A stretch of 64,000 bases of DNA from positions 496,001 to 560,000 of the forward strand of contig NZ_CP042427.1 in the NCBI RefSeq assembly GCF_009069125.1, read 5' to 3'. The notes below the pieces were generated by a model, which saw only the letters and a program-made list of their open reading frames with translations, was not told the DNA's origin and searched no databases. Below are positions 20,665 to 30,627 of this stretch, one piece after another. Origin of the DNA: Buchnera aphidicola (Aphis fabae) (lineage in GTDB: Bacteria > Pseudomonadota > Gammaproteobacteria > Enterobacterales > Enterobacteriaceae). The stretch's first letter is position 1. Every line of letters starts with the position of its first letter. Both the position numbers and the translations under genes were made by a program.

Positions 20665-21281
20665 TAAAATCAAAAAAAATACCAAAATTAGATTGGAATA
20701 AAACTCATGGTATGGTTCCAACAATTATTCAAGATTATTTGTCTAATGAAGTTTTGATGCATGGTTATATGAACGAAGAAGCTTTTTTAAAAACACAAAA
20801 AGAAGGTTTTGTGACTTTTTATTCTCGCAGTAAAAAAAGATTATGGACAAAAGGAGAAACTTCAGGAAACTTTTTAAGAGTGATAGAACTAACTACAGAT
20901 TGTGATAATGATTCATTATTAGTTTTAGTTGAACCCACTGGAAAAACATGTCATTTAAATAAAAAAAGTTGTTTTTCTTTAAAAAATAGTTATTTATCTT
21001 TTCTTTCTGAATTAGAAAGAACAATAGAAGACAAAAAAAATAATAATTTAAAAGATTCATATACATCTAGTTTATATAAATCTGGAACTCAACGAATTGC
21101 ACAAAAAGTAGGCGAAGAAGCTGTAGAAACAATATTAGCTGCAATGAAAAAAGATACACATGAGTTAATTAACGAATCTTCAGATTTAATTTATCATTTA
21201 ATTGTATTACTACATGATCAAAATTTAAATTTTAATTTAATTATTGAAAACTTAAAAAAAAGAAAGACAATAAGATCGTAA
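20658..21281 (+). CDS. hisI: Bifunctional phosphoribosyl-AMP cyclohydrolase / phosphoribosyl-ATP pyrophosphatase
   Basis: HisI(E) carries out the second and third steps of the pathway. The N-terminal cyclohydrolase part shows [21 protein letters not shown] metal binding and the C-H-x6-C zinc segment. The C-terminal pyrophosphatase part shows [10 protein letters not shown] and E-S-S-D-L-I-Y-H-L. The 207 aa match E. coli (203). It closes the operon; all eight genes and ten activities of the pathway are therefore present and unbroken. Confidence 0.97.
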   Translation: MLIKSKKIPKLDWNKTHGMVPTIIQDYLSNEVLMHGYMNEEAFLKTQKEGFVTFYSRSKKRLWTKGETSGNFLRVIELTTDCDNDSLLVLVEPTGKTCHLNKKSCFSLKNSYLSFLSELERTIEDKKNNNLKDSYTSSLYKSGTQRIAQKVGEEAVETILAAMKKDTHELINESSDLIYHLIVLLHDQNLNFNLIIENLKKRKTIRS

Positions 21282-21641
21282 AAATTTTATTCTTAAATTG
21301 ATATTTTTTATAAAACAATTAATAAAAATAATATTTAACTTAAAATATTTTAAGTTTATTTTAATTTCAAAAAATTTCAATAAAATTAACATATAATATA
21401 TGTAAATTTTTCTTATTGTACAAATCAATTCAAACAAAAAAACAAAACATTTATAGAATTACAAGATATACAATTAATTTTTAGTATTGTAATAATCTTA
21501 ATTTTTTATATGTTTATTAAAATGTTTTTTGTTTAAAAAATGAAAAATTGAAAATAGTTGTAATATCATTTATTGTGTAATAAATATAATTTAATAGTGT
21601 AATTTTAAAAAAATTATATATTTTTAAAATTGGAGAAACAA
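21282..21641. other. 360-base intergenic region between hisI and gnd
   Basis: No gene is recognisable. A perfect 20-base palindrome AACTTAAAATATTTTAAGTT lies at 21337-21356, followed by TATTTTAA. It is a possible weak, all-A+T terminator of the his operon. The rest is A+T-rich and should hold the gnd promoter, but no box pair stands out enough to call. Confidence 0.5.
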
Positions 21642-23057
21642 ATGTTAAAGCAACAAATTGGTGTTGTAGGTATGGCTGTAATGGGCAGAAACTTAGCATT
21701 AAATATTGAAAGTAAAAATTACCGTGTATCTATCTTCAATAGAACTAGATTAACAACGGAAGAAATAGTAAGAAAAAATAAAGGAAAAAATATTTTTCCA
21801 TATTTTTCTATTAAAAATTTTATAAACTCTTTAATTAAACCAAGATGTATTTTATTAATGGTAAAAGCAGGATCTCCTACAGATAATACTATTTCATCTA
21901 TTCTTCCTTATTTAGAAAAAGGAGATATATTAATTGATGGAGGTAATACTTTTTATAAAGAGACTATTAGAAGAAGTAATGAACTTTTGAAGAAAGGTAT
22001 ACATTTTATTGGAATGGGTGTTTCTGGCGGAGAATTTGGTGCATTACATGGTCCTTCTATTATGCCAGGTGGATCAAAAAAAGCATATGAACTAATTTCT
22101 CCTATTTTAAAAGATATATCTGCTAAGTTTAACAAAGAATCTTGTGTGACCTATATAGGTCCTAATGGCTCTGGACACTATGTAAAAATGATTCATAATG
22201 GAATCGAATATGGTGATATGCAATTAATTTCAGAATCATATTTTATTTTAAAAAATTTATTAAATTTAAATAATGAAGAACTTGCAAGTATATTTTCTGA
22301 CTGGAATAAAGGGGAATTAAATAGTTATTTAATTGAAATAACAAAAAATATTTTTCTTAAAAAAGATAAAAAAAATAATTATTTGTTAGATTTGATTCTA
22401 GATCAAGCAGAGGATAAAGGTACTGGTAAGTGGATCAGTAAAAATGCTTTAGAACTAAGAGAACCTCTTACATTAATTACTGAATCGGTTTTTTCAAGAT
22501 ATTTATCTTCGCTGAAAGAACAACGTATTATTGCTTCAAAAATACTAAAAGGTCCTACTTTAAAACATATATCATTTGAAAATAAAAAACAATTTATTGA
22601 AGAAGTTCGAAGAGCTTTATACTTAGGGAAAATTATTTCTTATGCTCAAGGATTTTCTCAATTAAAAAAAGCATCAGAAAAGTATTCTTGGGATTTAAAA
22701 TATGGTGAAATTGCTAAAATTTTTAGAGAAGGATGTATTATTCGAGCTAATTTTTTAGAAAAAATAACAGATGCATTTAATATTGATAATAATATATCTA
22801 ACTTATTATTAACATCTTATTTTTCACAAGTATCTAATGAATATGAAAAATCTTTAAGAAATATTGTTATATATGGAATAAAATATGGTATTCCCGTTCC
22901 TGCTTTTTCTTCTGCTATATCATATTATGATAGTTATCGAACTTCTTCTTCATCAGCTAATTTAATTCAAGCTCAAAGAGATTATTTTGGTGCGCATACT
23001 TATAAGAGAATTGATAAAATAGGGTATTTTCATACAGATTGGTTGATTAAAAAATAA
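21642..23057 (+). CDS. gnd: 6-phosphogluconate dehydrogenase (decarboxylating)
   Basis: Gnd oxidises and decarboxylates 6-phosphogluconate to ribulose-5-phosphate, making NADPH. I place the start at the ATG at 21642, six bases after a GGAG ribosome site. The protein then has 471 aa and begins [10 protein letters not shown], like E. coli (468). The NADP loop is at 8-16, the G-V-S-G-G substrate loop at 126-130, and catalytic K182, H185 and N186 lie in Y-V-K-M-I-H-N-G. The Y-x-R-I-D end is also present. It supplies ribose-5-phosphate for the his operon upstream. Confidence 0.97.
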   Translation: MLKQQIGVVGMAVMGRNLALNIESKNYRVSIFNRTRLTTEEIVRKNKGKNIFPYFSIKNFINSLIKPRCILLMVKAGSPTDNTISSILPYLEKGDILIDGGNTFYKETIRRSNELLKKGIHFIGMGVSGGEFGALHGPSIMPGGSKKAYELISPILKDISAKFNKESCVTYIGPNGSGHYVKMIHNGIEYGDMQLISESYFILKNLLNLNNEELASIFSDWNKGELNSYLIEITKNIFLKKDKKNNYLLDLILDQAEDKGTGKWISKNALELREPLTLITESVFSRYLSSLKEQRIIASKILKGPTLKHISFENKKQFIEEVRRALYLGKIISYAQGFSQLKKASEKYSWDLKYGEIAKIFREGCIIRANFLEKITDAFNIDNNISNLLLTSYFSQVSNEYEKSLRNIVIYGIKYGIPVPAFSSAISYYDSYRTSSSSANLIQAQRDYFGAHTYKRIDKIGYFHTDWLIKK

Positions 23058-23132
23058 TTTAAACTATAAATGTTTTAGTTTTTTATAAATTAAATTGATT
23101 ATATAATTTATTATGATTTTAATGTTTTTAAA

Positions 23133-23167
23133 ATAGCAGAAGATGTGCGAACATATCTCTCTGCTAT
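23133..23167 (+). other. Stem-loop between gnd and dcd
   Basis: ATAGCAGA pairs with TCTGCTAT (8 bp). Inside it, after a one-base bulge, AGAT pairs with ATCT around a G+C-rich loop. No T-run follows on the plus strand, so it is not a classic terminator. It lies 54 bases before the dcd ATG. The strand is uncertain. Confidence 0.55.
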
Positions 23168-23221
23168 AAATAAATGTATAAGATATCAATATTAAGAGAT
23201 TTTAAAAATATAGGAAAAATC

Positions 23222-23812
23222 ATGCGTTTATGTGATCAAGATATTGAAGAGTGGTTGGCTCAGAAAAAATTAATTATTACACCTCACCCTCAGAAAGAAC
23301 TGATTAATGGAATTACTGTTGATATACATCTTGGAAATAAATTTCGTATTTTTTATGATCATACTATTTCTTGTATTAATTTAAGTAGTTCACAAGAAAA
23401 AATATCTAAAAATTTAAAAAAAGTAATGAGCAACGAAAAATTATTTTCTAAAAAAAATCCATTTTTTTTAAAACCAAAATCTTTAGTATTATTTTCAACT
23501 TTAGAAAGTATTACTTTACCTAATAATTTAGTCGGTTGGTTAGATGGTAGATCTTCTTTGGCAAGACTAGGTTTAATGATTCATGTAACATCTCATAGAA
23601 TTGATCCGGGTTGGAATGGTAATATAGTTTTAGAAATTTTCAATGCTGGTAATTTAACACTAGTATTAACCCCGAAAATTAAAATTGCGGCATTAAGTTT
23701 TGAACTACTTTCTAAATCAGTTATTCGTCCTTATAGTGCTCGTTGTGAATCCAAATATAAAATCCAAAATGGAGTAGTTCCTAGTCGTATTTATAAAGAA
23801 AAAGTATTTTAA
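23222..23812 (+). CDS. dcd: dCTP deaminase
   Basis: Dcd deaminates dCTP to dUTP, the main route to dTTP precursors in enterobacteria. From the ATG at 23222, which has AGGA six bases upstream, the protein has 196 aa and begins M-R-L-C-D, as in E. coli (193). An in-frame ATG 16 codons earlier has no ribosome site and would add residues unlike the family. Catalytic motifs are G-R-S-S-L-A-R-L-G and H-R-I-D-P-G-W-x-G-x-I-V-L-E with the active-site Glu. It makes trimers in the cytoplasm. Confidence 0.96.
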   Translation: MRLCDQDIEEWLAQKKLIITPHPQKELINGITVDIHLGNKFRIFYDHTISCINLSSSQEKISKNLKKVMSNEKLFSKKNPFFLKPKSLVLFSTLESITLPNNLVGWLDGRSSLARLGLMIHVTSHRIDPGWNGNIVLEIFNAGNLTLVLTPKIKIAALSFELLSKSVIRPYSARCESKYKIQNGVVPSRIYKEKVF

Positions 23813-23920
23813 ACTTATAATTATTTTTAAAAATTTATTTATAGATTTTTAAAATAAGTACTTTACGATTATTTTTTTGTATATTATATTAATTATTTTG
23901 ATAAATGAAATATTAATTTT

Positions 23921-25564
23921 ATGTCTACTACACTTAGAAAAATACTAGTTACTTGTGCTTTGCCATATGCCAATGGTCCTATTCATATAGGACATATGCT
24001 TGAACATATCCAAGCAGATGTTTGGGTTCGTTATCAAAGGATGCGAGGCCATGAAGTTTGGTTTGTTTCTTCTGATGACGCACATGGTACAGCTGTCATG
24101 TTACGTTCTAAAGATTTAGGAATATCCGAAAAACAGTTAATAAAATATATTCAAAAAGAACATAAAATAGATTTGATGAATTTTAATATTTCTTATGATA
24201 ACTATCATAATACACATAGTATAGAAAATTTATTTTTACTTAGAAAAATATTTTCTGCTTTAAATGATAAAAAACTTTTACATAAGAAAAAAATTATTCA
24301 ATTTTATGATAATAAAGAACAAATATTTCTTCCAGATAGATTTATTAAGGGCACATGTCCTGTTTGTTATTCAGAAAATCAATATGGAGATATTTGTGAA
24401 GTATGTGGTTCAATTTATGAACCTATAGATTTAATTAATTCTATTTCAGCAATTTCAGGAACACCTCCAATTTTAAAAGAAACTGAACATTTATATTTTA
24501 ATTTGCCATTTTTTTCAAATATGTTGAACAAATGGATATATTCTGGGGTTTTAGAAAATTCAATAATAAAAAAAACAGAAGAATGGTTAAAATCAGGTTT
24601 AAAGACATGGTGTATTTCTCGTGATGCGCCATATTTTGGTTTTAAAATTCCTAATTTTTTAAATAAATATTTTTATGTTTGGTTAGATGCTCCTATTGGA
24701 TATATAAGTTCATTTAAAAACCTTTGTTTAAAAAATAAAAATTTAAATTTTAATGAATTTTGGGATATAAATTCTAAATGTGAATTATATCATTTTATTG
24801 GAAAAGATATTATTTATTTTCATACATTATTTTGGCCGTCAATATTAGAAGCATCTTCTTTTCGAAAACCTAATGGTATTTTTGTGCATGGTCATCTTAC
24901 ACTGAATGGGTTAAAATTATCAAAATCTAGAGGTTCTTCAATTAAAGCATCAGATTGGTTAAAATGTTTTGATTCTGATAGTTTACGTTATTATTATGCA
25001 AGTAAATTAACAAATAATATTAATGATATTGAGATAAATTTAGATGATTTTATATATAAAATTAATAGTGATATTGTAAATAAATTAGTAAATTTAGCAT
25101 CAAGAAGTGCTAGTTTTATTAATAAGTATTTTAATGGATATTTATCTGATAGATTAGATGATTATAATTTATACGAATCTTTTGTTAATGCAACTAAAAA
25201 AATAGAAATTTTTTTTGAAAATAGAAAGTTTAGTTCAATTATTCGAAGTTCTATGAAATTATTAGATATAGCAAATCAATATATAAATGAAAAAAAACCT
25301 TGGATGATTCAAACAAAAATAGAAAAAAACAATACATTACATATGATTTGTACTACAGGAATTAATTTATTTAGAATAATTATGATTTTTTTAAAACCTA
25401 TTCTACCTGTTTTATCTAAAAAAACAGAGCTATTTTTAGTTTCAAATCTTATTTGGGATGATATTAAAAAACCATTATTATCTCAAAAAATAAAAGATTT
25501 TCCAAGATTATATGAAAGAATAAGTTCTGATAAAATATTAAAATTGTTAAAATTATCTAAGTAA
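23921..25564 (+). CDS. metG: Methionyl-tRNA synthetase, without the C-terminal tRNA-binding domain
   Basis: Class I synthetase charging tRNA-Met and initiator tRNA. The Rossmann site has I-H-I-G-H at 21-25 and K-L-S-K-S at 332-336, and the connective peptide keeps its zinc ribbon (Cys 146, 149, 159, 162). The tRNA-anticodon helical domain follows to the end at 547 aa. E. coli MetG has 677 aa. The missing part is the EMAPII-like C-terminal domain that dimerises the enzyme, and E. coli enzyme truncated to about 550 aa is an active monomer. So this should be a functional monomeric enzyme. It converges on tilS. Confidence 0.96.
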   Translation: MSTTLRKILVTCALPYANGPIHIGHMLEHIQADVWVRYQRMRGHEVWFVSSDDAHGTAVMLRSKDLGISEKQLIKYIQKEHKIDLMNFNISYDNYHNTHSIENLFLLRKIFSALNDKKLLHKKKIIQFYDNKEQIFLPDRFIKGTCPVCYSENQYGDICEVCGSIYEPIDLINSISAISGTPPILKETEHLYFNLPFFSNMLNKWIYSGVLENSIIKKTEEWLKSGLKTWCISRDAPYFGFKIPNFLNKYFYVWLDAPIGYISSFKNLCLKNKNLNFNEFWDINSKCELYHFIGKDIIYFHTLFWPSILEASSFRKPNGIFVHGHLTLNGLKLSKSRGSSIKASDWLKCFDSDSLRYYYASKLTNNINDIEINLDDFIYKINSDIVNKLVNLASRSASFINKYFNGYLSDRLDDYNLYESFVNATKKIEIFFENRKFSSIIRSSMKLLDIANQYINEKKPWMIQTKIEKNNTLHMICTTGINLFRIIMIFLKPILPVLSKKTELFLVSNLIWDDIKKPLLSQKIKDFPRLYERISSDKILKLLKLSK

Positions 25565-25593
25565 TTTTGAACATTAAAACAATGTAAGCTCAT

Positions 25594-26934
25594 TTAATTA
25601 AATAAAAAATTATTACAATAATTTAATTGAATATTATTTATCCACGATATATTCCATTCGTTTTTATTGTTTTTTTCTACATTTTTAATTTTTTGATTAA
25701 TAATAAAAACGCCTAATGCACTAATTAATTGATCATTATAAAATAACAGAGGAATTTGATTACGTAACCAAGGAGGAATATTATATTCTTGCCAAATTTT
25801 TTTAATATTTCTTCGTTTTTGTCTTCCTAAAATTAATATTTTTCCTGAATATTGAAAACGAATATTAATGAATTCACTATTTTTAGGTGTTGGTATGTTA
25901 ATACCTTCTTTGTTATTTTTTATAATATATCCTAAATTATTAGGAAGAGTTAATTTATGATTAGTATCGTGCCAAAATATAATCATATTTTTAATGCTTT
26001 TTGTTGTTTTAATAAAATAAAGAGATGATTTATAACGTCTGATTTCGTTTTCTTTGATAATTACTTTTATGTTAGCATCTTTTCGACTATATATAATTTC
26101 ATTATATATACGTTGAATAGTTTTATATGATGGTAATTTAATATTTTTTAAAGAAATCCAATATCGAATTAATGCTTTACATACTTCTTCTTTCAAATTT
26201 TTAAAATTTTTAATATTTAAACATTCGTTAAAGTGAAGAAATTTTTTAATTTTTTCTTTTAAAAAAATATTTTTTAATTTAGTTTCTTCATTGCATATTT
26301 TTGTAGTACGGAAACAATTTCTTAAAAAGAACGGCCATTTTTCTTCTAAAATTGGAAGTATTTTATATCTTATAAAATTACGGTCATAGTTTGTATCAAA
26401 ATTAGTAAAATCTTCAATCCATGTTAATTTATTTAAATTAGCCCATTTTTTAAGTTCTTGTTTTGTTGTTGTTAAAAATGGACGAACAATTTTAGTTTTT
26501 CCAAAAATTGTTTCAGAAGACATTGCAGATAATCCAGTCGGACCACTACCTCGTTTTAAAGATAAAAATAATGTTTCGCATTGATCGTTTAAGTGATGTC
26601 CTGTCAGCAGTATTTCTTTATTAAATAAATGTTTATAAATCAAGTTATATCTTTTAATACGTAATTTTTCTTCAATATTTTTTGTAATATTTATATTTAT
26701 TGTTTCAATAATTAATGGTATATCATGTTTTTCACAAGTATCGAAACAATGTTTTTGCCATATTTTTGAATGAGTATGAATATTATGATTAATATGAATA
26801 GCACGTATTTTAATTTGATCGTCTGTTTGTTTAATTTTTAATAATTGATATAATAATACTGTAGAATCCATTCCACCACTATATGCTATTAAGAATAGTT
26901 TATATTTATATTTTTCAATAATATTTTGAATCAA
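25594..26934 (-). CDS. tilS: tRNA(Ile)-lysidine synthase
   Basis: TilS attaches lysine to C34 of the CAU tRNA-Ile so that it reads AUA instead of AUG. This is essential, and all the more so where AUA codons are common, as here. The PP-loop is S-G-G-M-D-S at 19-24. The central and C-terminal TilS domains fill the remaining 446 aa (E. coli 432), with L-G-R-Q-K-R-R-x-I-K-K near the end. It lies just downstream of tRNA-Val on the same strand, with a 41-base gap, so the two may share a transcript. Confidence 0.94.
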   Translation of the reverse strand: MIQNIIEKYKYKLFLIAYSGGMDSTVLLYQLLKIKQTDDQIKIRAIHINHNIHTHSKIWQKHCFDTCEKHDIPLIIETININITKNIEEKLRIKRYNLIYKHLFNKEILLTGHHLNDQCETLFLSLKRGSGPTGLSAMSSETIFGKTKIVRPFLTTTKQELKKWANLNKLTWIEDFTNFDTNYDRNFIRYKILPILEEKWPFFLRNCFRTTKICNEETKLKNIFLKEKIKKFLHFNECLNIKNFKNLKEEVCKALIRYWISLKNIKLPSYKTIQRIYNEIIYSRKDANIKVIIKENEIRRYKSSLYFIKTTKSIKNMIIFWHDTNHKLTLPNNLGYIIKNNKEGINIPTPKNSEFINIRFQYSGKILILGRQKRRNIKKIWQEYNIPPWLRNQIPLLFYNDQLISALGVFIINQKIKNVEKNNKNEWNISWINNIQLNYCNNFLFN

Positions 26935-26975
26935 ATAAGAATCGCCTAGTTTAAAAATATATTGTCATTTTTTAT

Positions 26976-27049
26976 TACGTTCGAGTGGACTTGAACCACT
27001 AACTTCCACCATGTCATAGTGGTGCTCTAACCAATTGAGCTACGAACGT
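26976..27049 (-). tRNA. tRNA-Val (GAC)
   Basis: On the minus strand the cloverleaf folds completely. Acceptor ACGTTCG/CGAACGT is followed by D stem GCTC/GAGC, anticodon stem CCACT/GGTGG with loop ATGACAT (anticodon GAC), and T stem AGTGG/CCACT with loop TTCAAGT. The discriminator is A. It closely resembles E. coli tRNA-Val(GAC) (valV/valW). The 3' CCA is not encoded (the next bases are ATA), so it must be added after transcription. It has 74 bases. Confidence 0.97.
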
Positions 27050-27187
27050 AAAAATTAGAATAATTATTTGAAATATTTTATCATAAAAATATTTTTTTCT
27101 CTATTAAAACATACATGAATTTTTTAAAAAAATAAATGTTTTTTATAAATAAAAAAAATTTAAATAACATTAAGTTAAGGATATTTT

Positions 27188-27811
27188 ATGTTTACAGGTA
27201 TTATTCATGGAATTGCTCAAGTTATTTCTATAGATAAGAAAAAAAAATTATATACTTATACCATGCATTTTCCATCTATTTTATTAAATAAATTACAACT
27301 TGGAGCTTCAGTTTCGCATAATGGATGTTGTTTAACAGTTAAAAAAATTGACCAATGTTATGTAATTTTTGATGTAATGCAAATAACAATTGCCCATACT
27401 AATTTAGGGCTTTTAAATATAGGTGATTATATTAATATTGAAAGATCTGTTAAGTATGGTGATGAAATTGGAGGACATATAGTATCTGGTCATATTATGA
27501 ATACTGCTGAAGTATCTAAAATAATAAAATTAGATAATAATTATATTATATGGTTTAAAATAACAGATATATCTTTAATAAAATATATTTTTTATAAAGG
27601 TTTTATTTGTATAGATGGAATAAGTCTAACAATTGTTAATATTATTAAGAATGAGTTTTGTGTAAGTATAATACCAGAAACATTATCTTTAACAACAATA
27701 GGTTATAAAAAAGTTGGAGAATTAGTTAATATTGAGATTGATTTATGCACTCAAATAACTGTAGATACCACAGAACGTTTGATCAATAATTTTCTTTTTA
27801 TATATAAATAA
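27188..27811 (+). CDS. ribE: Riboflavin synthase alpha subunit
   Basis: Riboflavin synthase dismutates two molecules of 6,7-dimethyl-8-ribityllumazine to riboflavin. The 207 aa (E. coli RibC/RibE 213) show the two tandem lumazine-binding barrels. The first starts M-F-T-G-I-I and contains [13 protein letters not shown]. The second contains G-G-H-I-V-S-G-H and G-I-S-L-T-I-V. A TAAGGA ribosome site precedes the ATG. It stands just upstream of the flavin-using rsx genes, which may be chance. Confidence 0.95.
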   Translation: MFTGIIHGIAQVISIDKKKKLYTYTMHFPSILLNKLQLGASVSHNGCCLTVKKIDQCYVIFDVMQITIAHTNLGLLNIGDYINIERSVKYGDEIGGHIVSGHIMNTAEVSKIIKLDNNYIIWFKITDISLIKYIFYKGFICIDGISLTIVNIIKNEFCVSIIPETLSLTTIGYKKVGELVNIEIDLCTQITVDTTERLINNFLFIYK

Positions 27812-27873
27812 TTTAAATTTTTTTATAATATATTATCCAATTATATTGTATTTTTTATAAATGGAAATTATAA

Positions 27874-28455
27874 GTGAAAAATTATTTTTTATTTTTTGTA
27901 TCAAATATATTAATTGATAATTTTATTTTAGTAAAATTTCTTGGTTTGTGTCCTTTTACAGGAGCTTCAAATAAATTAGAAATTGCAGTAGGTATTAGCT
28001 TTGCGACTACTTTTGTTGTATTTATATCTACTATGATTTTATGGTTTGTTAATTTTTTAATTTTATCTCCATTTAATTTAGTTTATTTAAGAATTATTAT
28101 ATATATGTTAGTAATTTCATTTTTGGTACAGTTTTTAGAAATAATTTTACGTAATACTAGTCCTTTTTTATATCGCATACTTGGTATTTTTTTACCATTA
28201 ATTACAACTAATTGTGCAGTTTTAGCAATTCCTTTATTTTGTTTGTATGAAAATTATACATTTTTAGAGTCAATTTTTTATGCGATGAGTTCTGCTTTAG
28301 GTTTTTCTTTAGTAATGATTATATTTTCAAGTATTAGAGAGCGTATATTATTATCTGATATTCCTATTGCATTTAAAGGTTCTCCTATTGTTCTTATTAC
28401 CATCAGTTTAATTGCTATTTCGTTTATGGGCTTTAGAGGTTTAATAAAAATTTAA
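27874..28455 (+). CDS. rsxA: Electron transport complex subunit RsxA (RnfA)
   Basis: Integral membrane subunit of the Rsx/Rnf complex. The 193 aa equal E. coli and predict six membrane helices. Diagnostic segments are [13 protein letters not shown] near the start and [11 protein letters not shown] in the middle, each with a cysteine thought to hold an Fe-S cluster in the membrane with RsxE. The start is GTG. It opens a compact operon rsxABCDGE-nth in the same order as E. coli. Confidence 0.96.
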   Translation: MKNYFLFFVSNILIDNFILVKFLGLCPFTGASNKLEIAVGISFATTFVVFISTMILWFVNFLILSPFNLVYLRIIIYMLVISFLVQFLEIILRNTSPFLYRILGIFLPLITTNCAVLAIPLFCLYENYTFLESIFYAMSSALGFSLVMIIFSSIRERILLSDIPIAFKGSPIVLITISLIAISFMGFRGLIKI

Positions 28456-28457
28456 TC

Positions 28458-28958
28458 ATGTCTATAATAATAATTATTTTAATTTTTTCTTTGGTATCTT
28501 TTTTATTAGGATTAATACTTGCATATACTCATTATCTTTTTCCTGTAAAAACAGATCCTATTATAAATAAAATTAATAATGAATTACCTCAAAGTCAATG
28601 TGCACAATGCGGTTATCCAGGTTGTTATCCTTATGCGAAAGCCATAATAAATAAAAATGAAAAGATTAATAAGTGTATACCTGGAGGAAGTGAATTAATC
28701 TTTAAAATTACTAAATTATTAAATTTAGATAAAAATATAGAAGATATTAATATTCAAAATAAATCACTTGTATATACAACAGTAAAAATTGATGAAAAAA
28801 ATTGTGTAGGCTGTTCTAAATGTGCTATTTTTTGCCCAGTAGATGCAATAATTGGAGCTCCTAACTTCATGCATACAGTAGTACAAAAATTTTGTACTGG
28901 TTGTAATATCTGTTTATTACATTGTCCAACTAATTGTATTAAAATCATTAAAGAATAA
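28458..28958 (+). CDS. rsxB: Electron transport complex subunit RsxB (RnfB)
   Basis: Iron-sulfur subunit facing the cytoplasm. An N-terminal membrane anchor is followed by the four-cysteine Fe-S domain with C-A-Q-C-G-Y-P-G-C and a later C-I-P-G-G. Two bacterial ferredoxin 4Fe-4S motifs follow, [12 protein letters not shown] and [12 protein letters not shown]. All cluster cysteines are present. At 166 aa it is shorter than E. coli (192), ending soon after the second ferredoxin motif. It starts two bases after rsxA. Confidence 0.96.
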   Translation: MSIIIIILIFSLVSFLLGLILAYTHYLFPVKTDPIINKINNELPQSQCAQCGYPGCYPYAKAIINKNEKINKCIPGGSELIFKITKLLNLDKNIEDINIQNKSLVYTTVKIDEKNCVGCSKCAIFCPVDAIIGAPNFMHTVVQKFCTGCNICLLHCPTNCIKIIKE

Positions 28959-28962
28959 TATT

Positions 28963-30592
28963 ATGTTAAAAATAACACGTATTTTAAAAAAATATTTATT
29001 TAATAAATTTTGGAAAAATTTTGTATTACACTTTGTTAATAAAAAAAAAATATAATTTTTCAGGTGGAATTAAATGCTTATCAATAAACACAGAATTAGA
29101 TAATTATATTATTAATTATATTCCTTATCCTAAAGAGTTTTTTGTTCATGTTAAATATAATACTTTAAAAAAAAATATGTTAAGAGTAAAAATTAATCAA
29201 AAAGTATTGTGTGGTGAACCGTTAACTTTTGGTGACTGTTTGAGTGTTCCTATTCATGCTCCTACTTCAGGTTTAATTAAAAATATAGAATTTAATTCTA
29301 ATTGTTTTGGTATTAATAAAGAAAATATAAAAATTACAATTATATCTGATTATTTAGATCAATGGATTAGACTAAAAAAAATTAATAATTATAAATTGTA
29401 TTCTCCTCAAAGTTTAATAAAAATTATTTATCGATCAGGTGTAGTAGGTCTTGGAGGTGCTTATTTTTCTTCGTCTAAAAAATTAATGTTAAGTATTAAT
29501 AAAGTACATACATTGGTTGTAAATGCAGTTGAAAGTGATCCTTATATAACTGCTGATTATTGTTTAATGAACAATTATTTGAATGAAATATTTATAGGGT
29601 GTGAAATTATATCTTGGATATCTAAAGTAAAAAATATTTTTATTGTGATTCAAGAAGATAAAATTAAATTAATTTCACAAATTAAATTATTAATTCAAAA
29701 TAAACCATTATTTAAAATTTGTATTTTTAAAAAAAAATACCCTGCAGGTAGTAGTAAAATAATTATTCAATCTTTAACAGGAAAAGACATTCCTTATGGA
29801 CAACATTCTATAGACATAGGATATCTTATTTTTAATATTGCAACTGTATATGCTATTAAAAGAGCTGTTATTAATGGAGAACCATTAATTCAGAGAATTG
29901 TTAGTTTATATAATGATAAAAATCATTTATCTAAAAATTTTTTAATTAGAATAGGCACTCCTATAAATTTTTTTTTAAATTATTTAAAGATTAAAAATAA
30001 TTTAGATTATATGATATATATAGGAGGTGTATTTATGAATAATATACTTATTGATTTAAATTATTCCATATCAAAAGACATAAATTGTGTTTTAATAAGA
30101 AAATACGAAAAAAAAACGAAAAAACCTATTAATTATTCATGTATTAATTGTGGCTATTGTGTTCAAGTATGTCCAGTTAATTTGTTGCCTCAAAAACTAT
30201 ATTTACATTCTAAATATAATCATCATGAAAAAGCAAAATCATCGTATATTATGGATTGTATTGAGTGCAAAATTTGCGAAAAAGTTTGTCCTAGTAATAT
30301 TCCATTAGTAAAATATTTTAAGCGTGAAAAAATAATTCAAAATGAAATAGATACAGAAATTAAGCGAAAAAAAATGTTTTTTAATCATTTTCAGCAGAGA
30401 GAAGCAAGAATATTAAACCAAAAAACAATTGTTCATGAAAATAAAAACGATTTTAATAATACAAATTTAATGAAGTTTTCTGTTTTAGAAAAAACGTCAA
30501 AAAAAGAATTTGTTAATAAACAAGAAATAGAAAAAAATATTAGAAAAGAAATATTACGATCTTCAATAGAACGCGCGAAATTAAAAAAATAA
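28963..30592 (+). CDS. rsxC: Electron transport complex subunit RsxC (RnfC), start separated by a 10-A frameshift
   Basis: RsxC is the peripheral subunit expected to bind NADH and FMN and two 4Fe-4S clusters (C-I-N-C-G-Y-C-V-Q-V-C-P and C-I-E-C-K-I-C-E-K-V-C-P). The continuous frame runs from a TTG at 29021. An ATG at 28963, four bases after rsxB, begins M-L-K-I like the E. coli M-L-K-L, but it hits a stop just after ten consecutive A (29041-29050). With nine A it would join the rsxC frame before Y-N-F-S-G-G-I. I therefore place the gene start at 28963 and propose slippage; a TTG start at 29021 is the alternative. The alanine-rich E. coli tail is absent. Confidence 0.85.
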
Positions 30593-30627
30593 AATTTTAT
30601 AATCTTACCTTTTAAATAATATAAAAA

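Noticed and set aside
23174-23221. Earlier ATG for dcd at 23174
   Set aside because: It has no ribosome site and adds 16 residues not found in the family. The ATG at 23222 has AGGA at good spacing and begins like E. coli Dcd.
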